Positions 27,905 through 34,100 of a DNA stretch of 64,000 nucleotides are shown in pieces. The DNA is from Pseudomonas sediminis (lineage in GTDB: Bacteria; Pseudomonadota; Gammaproteobacteria; Pseudomonadales; Pseudomonadaceae). The notes under the pieces were generated by a model that did not search any database, had not been told where the DNA came from, and saw only the letters and a program-made list of their open reading frames with translations. The stretch lies in contig NZ_CP154631.1 in the NCBI RefSeq assembly GCF_039555755.1, positions 2,604,001-2,668,000 of the forward strand, read 5' to 3'. The number at the start of each line of letters is the position of its first letter. Within the stretch, counting starts at the first letter, position 1. The position numbers were made by a program, and so were the translations under genes.

Positions 27905-27983
27905 GATAAGGCTGCTTGGTCGGTGAAGTGATGCTGCCTATATAGCCCATATTCGCCGATGGCCCAAGCTTGGTTATTAAGGG

Positions 27984-27998
27984 TGACAAAAAGCGTCA
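27984..27998. promoter_or_regulatory. Inverted repeat, possible PilR site
   Basis: TGAC-N7-GTCA lies about 75-90 bp upstream of the RpoN promoter of the short pilin gene, where an enhancer-binding protein such as PilR would bind. The match to a known PilR site was not established. Confidence 0.25.
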
Positions 27999-28073
27999 TA
28001 TCCTGCCGGTGCGTGTTTGTGGTGGATATGCCGTTGCGGGTGCTTGCCGCTGATTAGGCGGGGTTTGGGGTTT

Positions 28074-28089
28074 TGGCACGTCGTCTGCA
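28074..28089 (+). promoter_or_regulatory. RpoN (sigma-54) promoter of the short pilin gene
   Basis: TGGCACGTCGTCTGCA has the -24 GG and -12 GC separated by exactly 10 bases, and the TGGCAC half is perfect. It is about 47 bp upstream of the ATG. Pseudomonas pilA is transcribed by RpoN with PilR, so this supports the short gene being the true major pilin gene. Confidence 0.85.
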
Positions 28090-28135
28090 TTGAACGGTTC
28101 AGGTCGCTGACCTTAACCACAATAGGAGTTCGTCC

Positions 28136-28321
28136 ATGAAGTCTCTGAAGAAGCAAAAGGGTTTTACCCTGATCGAGCTGATGATCGTAGTCGCCATCAT
28201 CGGTATTCTGGCTGCTATCGCCATTCCGCAGTTCAATGAATATCGCGCCAAGTCCAACGATACCGTCTCTAATGCGGATACTAAAAATACTCTGACCGTT
28301 ATGGCTGCTGCTCAGCTCTAA
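28136..28321 (+). CDS. Short type IV pilin (PilA-N-like, no globular domain)
   Basis: 61 residues. A PilD leader (MKSLKKQKG) precedes [20 protein letters not shown], with Glu5 present, and the chain continues [20 protein letters not shown] to a TAA at 28319-28321. The mature product would be 52 residues: the N-terminal pilin helix only, without the alpha/beta-roll and disulfide loop of normal Pseudomonas PilA (about 145 residues). It has the position and RpoN promoter of pilA, and an AAGGAG ribosome site for the next gene overlaps its end. Geobacter PilA-N is the nearest design I know. It is not a simple frameshift, because the next gene has its own signal peptide. Confidence 0.9.
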   Translation: MKSLKKQKGFTLIELMIVVAIIGILAAIAIPQFNEYRAKSNDTVSNADTKNTLTVMAAAQL

Positions 28322-28332
28322 GGAGAAATTAA

Positions 28333-28776
28333 ATGAAAAAGTTTTTTGCTGGCGCCCTGGTTGTGTCTGGTTTTTTTGTGGGCTCTGCCTTTGCGGCCGA
28401 AACTATCGTATCTGGCAACACTGTTGGTGCGGGTGAGTGCGAGCTTCTGGCGGAGCCAGTAGTTGTGACGCTTTCTAATAATGTGCATGGTGCATATAAT
28501 TGTACTCGTAATAATAATTCAATTACTGTTGCTACTTGTCATTTTGCTGGTAGTCGCAAGGTTGGGCCGGAGCGTTGTGCGGTTATTGGGGTTAACAAGG
28601 ATGGTGATCCTGTTTACAATGACAATAGTTGCTCTGGTACCGGGCCAGAAGATGTTTTTAATGTGACTAACAAGGGTAAGGCGTATGTGGGGTCTACCAC
28701 GGGTGGTAGTATCGCAGCGTCGAGTCTTGATGATTTTTGTAGCGATGAAACAGTGACTGCAGTTTTGCCAGAGTAA
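28333..28776 (+). CDS. Secreted six-cysteine protein, candidate split pilin C-domain (PilA-C-like)
   Basis: 147 residues. A Sec signal peptide (MKKFFAGALVVSGFFVGSAFA) leaves a mature part of about 126 residues with six cysteines (36, 57, 69, 82, 100, 136), enough for three disulfides. The segment VVTLSNNVHGAYNC ... VATCHFAGSRKVG resembles, from memory, globular domains of pilins that use an LS-x-x-V ... H-x-x-G pattern; this is inference. It begins 11 bp after the short pilin stop with a good ribosome site (AAGGAG), so both are made from one mRNA. It could pair with the short helix to make a two-piece pilin. Codon use is AT-rich compared with flanking genes. Confidence 0.8.
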   Translation: MKKFFAGALVVSGFFVGSAFAAETIVSGNTVGAGECELLAEPVVVTLSNNVHGAYNCTRNNNSITVATCHFAGSRKVGPERCAVIGVNKDGDPVYNDNSCSGTGPEDVFNVTNKGKAYVGSTTGGSIAASSLDDFCSDETVTAVLPE

Positions 28777-28782
28777 ATCGGT

Positions 28783-28816
28783 TTTATCGCGAGCCTCGGT
28801 CTGGGCTCGCGATAAA
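28783..28816 (+). terminator. Strong hairpin after the split pilin pair
   Basis: A perfect 13 bp stem, TTTATCGCGAGCC (28783-28795) with GGCTCGCGATAAA (28804-28816), 8-base loop. There is only a short T-rich tail, so it may terminate partially or protect the 3' end of an abundant pilin mRNA, letting the downstream genes be expressed at a lower level. Confidence 0.65.
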
Positions 28817-28853
28817 TTTAACTTATGCTTGTGTGCTGTTAGGCTGCATTGGT

Positions 28854-29033
28854 ATGAAGTGTGAGCGCGGATTTACTTTGATCGAATTGATGGTGGTTGT
28901 TGCTATTATTGCGATCTTGTCGGCCATTGCCTTGCCGCAATTCAATGAATATCGTGCGCAAAGCTCGGACTCTACCGCAAAAGCCGATGCGAGGAATGCG
29001 ATCGCGGTTTTTGCTGTGCATATGTTGCGTTAG
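28854..29033 (+). CDS. Second short type IV pilin
   Basis: 59 residues from ATG 28854 (a GTG at 28833 is possible). The leader MKCERG precedes FTLIELMVVVAIIAILSAIA, with Glu5, then [20 protein letters not shown]. The mature chain is about 53 residues. It is a paralogue of the 61-residue pilin ([12 protein letters not shown] conserved) and likewise lacks a globular domain. It may be a minor pilin or a second N-subunit that also uses the six-cysteine protein. Confidence 0.85.
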   Translation: MKCERGFTLIELMVVVAIIAILSAIALPQFNEYRAQSSDSTAKADARNAIAVFAVHMLR

Positions 29034-29094
29034 TTATAGGGCGTACTAGAATATAGGCGTCGTTGCTGGCGTATCCCCTTTTGACAGGAAAATC

Positions 29095-29901
29095 ATGTCC
29101 TGGTCCTCTCTTCTCATTCCTTGCCGTTTGGCGTTTCGTGCACGCTATGCTTGGCTGGTCATTGGTTGCGTTGTTGCTTTACTTATGGCCGCGTCCCTTT
29201 CGGCGTTGTTCAGTGGGCGTCAGCCGTCTACTGTGGCGCTAGATGTTGGTATATCTGTTATGCGGTTGTCCTTGCCTCTGCTTTTGATCCTTTTAATGCA
29301 GGAGTTGGTTTCTCGCGAGTTTGATCGGCGTTATTTTCTGAGTTCACTGAGCTATCCGGTTTCTAGGCTCAGTTTTCTGTTGGAGCGATTCTTTGCAGTC
29401 GTCGGCATGGTGTTGGTTGCGCAGTTTTTGATGGCAGTGTCACTGGCGGTGCTAGTTGTCCTTGTTGGTAAGGGGTATGTGCAAAGTAGTCCGGTCAACC
29501 TCGGGCTTCCTTATGTTGTAACAATGGGTTTTATGTCTCTGGATCTTCTGGTGCTTTGTGCCGTTGCCTTGCTGCTTGCTGTTGTTGCCTCGACGCCGAG
29601 TTTTGTGCTGGTGGGTACATTTGGCTTTATGCTGATAGCACGCTCCTATTCGGCAATTATCGAGCTGTTACTGCGTGAAACCTATGTAGTGGACAATCCG
29701 GATGGCTATCGTGCCGGCCTCGGAATGCTGGGCTATCTCTTGCCCGATTTGGGTAGGTTGGATGTGCGTATGGTCGCTTTGTATGGGTACTGGGATTTTA
29801 TACCCGGCGACTGGTGTGTGTTGCTGGTGAGTAGCCTGATTTACATATGTGTGCTGCTTTGCTTGTCTGTCTGGTTGTTGGAAAGGAAGCTGTTTTCTTG
29901 A
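29095..29901 (+). CDS. ABC-2-like membrane permease linked to the pilin locus
   Basis: 268 residues with about six membrane segments (for example YAWLVIGCVVALLMAASLSAL and LSLPLLLILLMQELVSREF). The ORF follows AGGAAA. The arrangement resembles ABC-2 type permeases. With the accessory protein and ATPase that follow it forms an apparent operon. Its TGA overlaps the TTG start of the next gene. By position it resembles PilI of Myxococcus xanthus, a permease needed for pilus function; that is inference. Base composition is AT-rich. Confidence 0.75.
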   Translation: MSWSSLLIPCRLAFRARYAWLVIGCVVALLMAASLSALFSGRQPSTVALDVGISVMRLSLPLLLILLMQELVSREFDRRYFLSSLSYPVSRLSFLLERFFAVVGMVLVAQFLMAVSLAVLVVLVGKGYVQSSPVNLGLPYVVTMGFMSLDLLVLCAVALLLAVVASTPSFVLVGTFGFMLIARSYSAIIELLLRETYVVDNPDGYRAGLGMLGYLLPDLGRLDVRMVALYGYWDFIPGDWCVLLVSSLIYICVLLCLSVWLLERKLFS

Positions 29902-30743
29902 ACGTGTCACGCCGTTTGTGGGCGTTGTTTTCATGCCTATTTTTTGTGGCTGCATTTATTTTGCTGGGGGCTTGGCGTGCCGAGCAACCGATGCACTTGC
30001 GGGCGCAAATAGTATCGGGTCGGGTGGTTCCAAATGCGCCGATATTGGTGGTTCTCTATGCTGGGGATCGATATCTGGCGGCAAGTTTGGAAGCGATCAG
30101 ATTGTCTTCTACGGGCATCAACTACAGTGGTGTCGATGCCGATTACTTAATTCGATCGCAGCGTGTAGTCGCTGAGCTTAACTCGTGTCATGAGGATAAT
30201 TATTACTTGGCAAATGGGCTGCTAACTTGGGGTGGGGCCGTACAGGAAGGTAATCATGTACTCAAGGCCGCAATGGCCTGTCGCTTCTGGGATTATGTGC
30301 CGGCATTTTTTTATGGCGTTAATCTGGCCTTTTTTCAGCGGCAGTATTCCGACGCTTCGGCGGTGATGGTACTTGCCGCGGAGCGCTCGCAGGAAAATTC
30401 GGCTACCCTGCGCAGATTGGCGATATCGCTCAGAGCGGAGGGGTTCGCCGATGAAGCACTGGCATTGTCCTATCTGACTCAGCAGCGTGATAGCACGAAG
30501 GAACCATCCCTGCGCGAGATGCTTGATAAGCGCGTGGTGCGCTTGCAGGGGTTGATTGATCTGCGTGCGGCACAGCGTCGCTACGAGTCGATTAACGGTC
30601 CTTTATCCGATTTACAGCAGTTGGTTTTCTCCGGGCTGCTGGCTGAGCTACCTCAAGACCCCCTGAATTTGGGGTATGAGTTGCGCGATGGGTTAGTCGA
30701 AATGAAGAAGTTGAAAATCGCCGGTATGGAGAATCAGCCTTGA
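29898..30743 (+). CDS. Membrane-anchored accessory protein of the pilin-linked transporter
   Basis: 281 residues from a TTG start (29898) that overlaps the permease stop in TTGA; AGGAAG is 8 bp upstream, so TTG is better placed than the GTG six bases later. One N-terminal membrane segment (LWALFSCLFFVAAFILLGAW) is followed by a periplasmic part with helical, TPR-like stretches (DYYL.NGLLTWGGAVQEGNHVLKAAMACRFW). No family is recognised. It sits where PilG lies relative to PilH/PilI in Myxococcus, but similarity is not shown. Confidence 0.65.
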   Translation: MNVSRRLWALFSCLFFVAAFILLGAWRAEQPMHLRAQIVSGRVVPNAPILVVLYAGDRYLAASLEAIRLSSTGINYSGVDADYLIRSQRVVAELNSCHEDNYYLANGLLTWGGAVQEGNHVLKAAMACRFWDYVPAFFYGVNLAFFQRQYSDASAVMVLAAERSQENSATLRRLAISLRAEGFADEALALSYLTQQRDSTKEPSLREMLDKRVVRLQGLIDLRAAQRRYESINGPLSDLQQLVFSGLLAELPQDPLNLGYELRDGLVEMKKLKIAGMENQP

Positions 30744-31651
30744 GTGCGGCGCTGGAGTTCAAAGGCGTCAGCCAGACGTTCCGGGTCAAGGGCAGGGAAG
30801 TCCGCGCGCTGCGCGATGTGAGTTTTGCCTTGGCCGAAGGCGAGGTGTTCGGTTTCGTCGGCCCCAATGGCGCCGGCAAGTCCACCACCATCAAGGTGAT
30901 GCTGGATATCATCAACGACTACCAGGGCGCGGTCAGCATCTACGGCGTGGATGCGCATCGCGCCGAGGCGCGTCAGCCGCTGGCCTATGTGCCCGAGGCG
31001 CCGGCGCTCTACGAGCAGTTCACCCCGCTGGAAATCCTGCGCATGGGCCTGTCCATGTATGGCATCAAGCGGGCGGATGCCGATGCCTGGTGCATGCACT
31101 GGCTGGAGCGCTTCTCCGTGGATATGAACGCCAAGCGGCGTATCCGCGAGTTGTCCAAGGGCAATGTGCAGCGCGTGGCGCTGGCACATGCCATGGTGGT
31201 GCAGCCCAGGCTGCTGGTGCTGGACGAACCGCTGTCCGGGCTCGATCCGGTGGGGCGCAAGGATGTGGTGGATATCCTTACCGAGTTCAAGCAGCAGGGT
31301 GGGGCGATCTTCTTTACTTCCCATGTGCTGCATGACGTGGAGCGCATTGCCGACCGCTTTGGCTTTATCAACAAGGGCGAGTTGCTGACCGTGCGCTCGC
31401 CGCGCGAGCTGGCTGCCGAGCGCGCTGACGATATGCTGGTGCGCTATCACGCGGCGCAGCCGATTGGTCAGCCGTTGCGCGTGCTGCGCGAGGGTGAGTT
31501 CGAGTGTGAGGTGCTGCAGGCTGACCTGCCGGCTTTCATCGCTCAGTTGAACCAGGTCGGCGGCCATCTGTTGACGGTCAAGCCGGCGGTGTCGCTGGAG
31601 ACGGTGTTCTTCAATATTCTCGACAGCGCCGCTGGAAAGACTCCGGCCTGA
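30740..31651 (+). CDS. ABC transporter ATP-binding protein linked to the pilin locus
   Basis: 303 residues, starting at TTG 30740, which again overlaps the previous TGA (TTGA); GGAG is about 8 bp upstream. It has Walker A GPNGAGKST (41-49), a variant signature LSKGNVQRV, Walker B LLVLDEPLSGLDP and the H-loop FFTSHVLHD, as in NatA/CcmA-type ATPases that partner ABC-2 permeases. By context it powers the permease at 29095-29901; the PilH role in Myxococcus is the model. Unlike the preceding genes its base composition is as GC-rich as the rest of the chromosome. Confidence 0.85.
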   Translation: MSAALEFKGVSQTFRVKGREVRALRDVSFALAEGEVFGFVGPNGAGKSTTIKVMLDIINDYQGAVSIYGVDAHRAEARQPLAYVPEAPALYEQFTPLEILRMGLSMYGIKRADADAWCMHWLERFSVDMNAKRRIRELSKGNVQRVALAHAMVVQPRLLVLDEPLSGLDPVGRKDVVDILTEFKQQGGAIFFTSHVLHDVERIADRFGFINKGELLTVRSPRELAAERADDMLVRYHAAQPIGQPLRVLREGEFECEVLQADLPAFIAQLNQVGGHLLTVKPAVSLETVFFNILDSAAGKTPA

Positions 31652-31904
31652 AGTAGGATGCGCTGCGCGCACCGACCTTGTCGTTTTCTGCTGCTCTCCT
31701 TGCGGGCGTCTTGCCTCGGGAGGGAAGGCTTTTGACCGTGCAGTGGCGACGATTCGCTACGGCGCGCGCCTCTTACAGAGTGTGATCGCTCGTGGTCTTC
31801 GGTGTGCATGGCAGACCCTGCAGCGTTGTGGTTGATTATCGTGTTGTGCAGCCTCATTCGACGTGTCTGGGATACACTTCCAGGCGTGTATAGGGAGGCC
31901 AGCC

Positions 31905-32303
31905 ATGAATAGAGAAACCTTGATTGGGTTGCTGCGTTCGCGTCTGGACGGGGTGTTGGCTATCTACGCCTTTGGTAGCCGTGTGCAAGGTACGGCGGAC
32001 AGTCGTAGCGACCTTGATCTCGCAGTGTTGGTGCGAGGGTATGCCGACCCATTACTGCTCTGGGAGCTTGCCGGAGAGGCCGCCGATATCGCCGGTTGCC
32101 CAGTTGATCTCCTGGATATGCGCAAGGCTTCTACGGTCATGCAGCAGCAGGTGTTGCAGCGGGGTGAGCGCTGGTGGGCAGTCGATGGCGTTGAGGCCGG
32201 TTTGTTCGAGTGCGCGGTGTTGAGTGAGAAGCTCGAGCTGGATCGGGCCAGGGCTCCCCTGTTACAGGAAATCGCGAGAGACGGGCGGATTTATGGTCGA
32301 TGA
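31905..32303 (+). CDS. mntA: MntA-type nucleotidyltransferase antitoxin
   Basis: 132 residues behind a GGGAGG ribosome site. The minimal nucleotidyltransferase motif GSX10DXD is exact (G24-S25, D36, D38). In the MntA-HepT family this enzyme adds AMP units to the HEPN toxin and so silences it. It overlaps the toxin gene by 11 bp. Confidence 0.88.
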   Translation: MNRETLIGLLRSRLDGVLAIYAFGSRVQGTADSRSDLDLAVLVRGYADPLLLWELAGEAADIAGCPVDLLDMRKASTVMQQQVLQRGERWWAVDGVEAGLFECAVLSEKLELDRARAPLLQEIARDGRIYGR

Positions 32304-32715
32304 TGTCTTGCTGAACAAGGCTGCCAGCATCGAGCGTTGCGTGCGTCGAGCTCGCGAGGAGTACGGGCGTGACCCGGCGAGTTTTGCTGAAGATTACACC
32401 CGTCAGGATGCCGCAATCTTGAATATCCAGCGGGCCTGTGAGGCGGCGCTCGATATGGGCCAGCACCTGATCAGGCGCGAACGTCTGGGGGTGCCCCAGA
32501 GCGCGCGTGATGTGTTCGCTTTGCTGGCTGACGGAGGTTGGATCGAACGTGATCTGGCTGAGGCACTCAAGCGTATGGTCGGTTACCGCAATATCGCCGT
32601 GCATGAGTATCAAGCGCTGCAATTGCCTATAACCGTCGCTGTCATCACGCGACACCTGGGCGAATTTCTCGACTATTCCCAGAGCATTTTGTTGAAGGAT
32701 GCTCAGCAAGATTAA
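32293..32715 (+). CDS. hepT: HepT-type HEPN ribonuclease toxin
   Basis: 140 residues from ATG 32293. The HEPN catalytic motif RX4HXY is present as R99-N-I-A-V-H104-E-Y106. HepT toxins are RNases; the tyrosine is the residue AMPylated by MntA. It pairs with the overlapping upstream gene. Confidence 0.88.
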   Translation: MVDDVLLNKAASIERCVRRAREEYGRDPASFAEDYTRQDAAILNIQRACEAALDMGQHLIRRERLGVPQSARDVFALLADGGWIERDLAEALKRMVGYRNIAVHEYQALQLPITVAVITRHLGEFLDYSQSILLKDAQQD

Positions 32716-32730
32716 AGCGCGGTTTGACCT

Positions 32731-32817
32731 GTAGGAGCCCCGCCCCGGGGCGAATGGTGTGTAGTGCGGTGCGATTTCGCTGAGACATCGATTCGCCGCG
32801 AGGCGCGGCGCCTACAG
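32731..32817. repeat. REP-like inverted repeat (GTAGGAGC family)
   Basis: GTAGGAGCCCCGCCCCGGGG at the left and ATTCGCCGCGAGGCGCGGCG with CCTAC at the right. It separates hepT from the end of nadC and is nearly the same as 36446-36527. Confidence 0.72.
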
Positions 32818-32829
32818 TGAGTTGGCGGC

Positions 32830-33678
32830 TTATAGGGCCAGGCGCATCGACAGATCCACCGCCTTCACATCCTTGGTCAACGTCCCCAGCGAGATGTAGT
32901 CCACGCCGGTCTCTGCGATCACGCGCAAGGTGCTGTCATTGATGCCGCCCGAGGCTTCGAGTTTGGCGCGGCCGGCGGTGAGTTGTACGGCTTCGCGCAT
33001 GTCTTCCAGTGACAGTTCGTCGAGCATGACGATATCGGCGCCGGCCTGCAGCGCTTCGCGCAGTTCTTCCAGGCTTTCCACTTCGACTTCCACCGGTTTG
33101 CCCGGGGCGATCTGGTGGGCGGCGTTGATGGCCTGGGCGATGCCGCCGCAGGCGGCGATGTGGTTTTCCTTTATAAGGAAGGCGTCGTACAAACCGATGC
33201 GATGGTTATGGCAGCCGCCGCAGGTCACTGCGTACTTCTGCGCCAGGCGCAGACCCGGTAGGGTCTTGCGGGTGTCCAGCAGTTTTACCTGGGTGCCTTC
33301 TACCAGGTCGGCATAGTGGCGGCAGCGGGTGGCGACGGCAGACAGGGTCTGCAGGAAGTTCAGTGCGCTGCGCTCGCCGCTGAGCAGGGCGCGGGCCGGG
33401 CCTTCGAGGCGGAACAGGGTCTGGTCGGCGCTGACCTTGTCGCCATCCTTTACCTGCCAATGCACCGCGACACGCGGGTCGAGTTGGCGAAATACCGCAT
33501 CGACCCAGGCCGTGCCGCAGATAACTGCCTCTTCGCGGGTGATGATCCGGGCGCTGGCCAGGCGCTCGGCCGGAATCAGCTGGGCCGTGATGTCGCCGTT
33601 GCCAATGTCTTCGGCCAGGGCGCGGCGGGCGTTGGCTTCGATTTCACTGCTGAGGTCGGCGAGGATCAGGTTGGGCAT
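32830..33678 (-). CDS. nadC: Nicotinate-nucleotide pyrophosphorylase (carboxylating)
   Basis: 282 residues from ATG 33676-33678; the upstream extension to 33741 has no supporting features. Motifs [24 protein letters not shown] and EVEVESLEE match quinolinate phosphoribosyltransferases. It makes nicotinate mononucleotide from quinolinate and PRPP for NAD synthesis. nadC borders the pilA-pilBCD region in P. aeruginosa too. Confidence 0.95.
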   Translation of the reverse strand: MPNLILADLSSEIEANARRALAEDIGNGDITAQLIPAERLASARIITREEAVICGTAWVDAVFRQLDPRVAVHWQVKDGDKVSADQTLFRLEGPARALLSGERSALNFLQTLSAVATRCRHYADLVEGTQVKLLDTRKTLPGLRLAQKYAVTCGGCHNHRIGLYDAFLIKENHIAACGGIAQAINAAHQIAPGKPVEVEVESLEELREALQAGADIVMLDELSLEDMREAVQLTAGRAKLEASGGINDSTLRVIAETGVDYISLGTLTKDVKAVDLSMRLAL

Positions 33679-34100
33679 GGTCGGCTCCGGTGTAGTCGAG
33701 CCGCGATTATAGAGGCAGGTGGTTGCAGGGCAATGCTCCATCGCGGCGCTGGGCCTTTTGTCGTTCTGCAGAATTGATCAGGCACTTTTGTATGTTGCCG
33801 CTGCTCTTAATGACGAGGGCACCCCCTTGGCCCGACTATCGGTGCAGCGCCTAAGGCCTGTCAGGGTTAGGCTGTGGAGGTGCGAGTGTGGTGTATTGGC
33901 CGTCGTCCGAAGATGGCGTGTGGCTATCTGTGATCTGGGTCATGTCTGTGGGAAAAATTGGCTTGGTATGGCGCGCAGCCTCCCTATAATGGCTTTACTT
34001 TTTTCATTATTGACGCCAGGCCTTTGACGTTAAGGACGACGCTCGGTTGACGCTGTGCAGACCAGGAAGCCCGGATTCGGGCTGTCTGCGGGAGACTAGA
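33679..34100. other. Intergenic region between nadC and DUF1631 gene
   Basis: 422 bp between divergent genes. Apart from the sigma-70-like promoter at 33963-33990 I see no gene or repeat in it. Confidence 0.5.
33963..33990 (+). promoter_or_regulatory. Sigma-70 promoter for DUF1631 gene
   Basis: A perfect -10 TATAAT (33985-33990) with TTGGTA (33963-33968) 16 bp upstream as a weak -35. It precedes the DUF1631 start by about 110 bp. Confidence 0.55.

Noticed and set aside
26087..27931. 614-codon plus-strand frame
   Set aside because: Antisense to pilB, whose motifs are all intact; histidine- and glutamine-rich composition typical of a shadow frame.
28136..28776. The short pilin as a frameshifted or truncated pilA pseudogene
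   Set aside because: The downstream frame has its own AAGGAG site and a complete Sec signal peptide, the RpoN promoter is intact, and a second pilin of the same short design is nearby.
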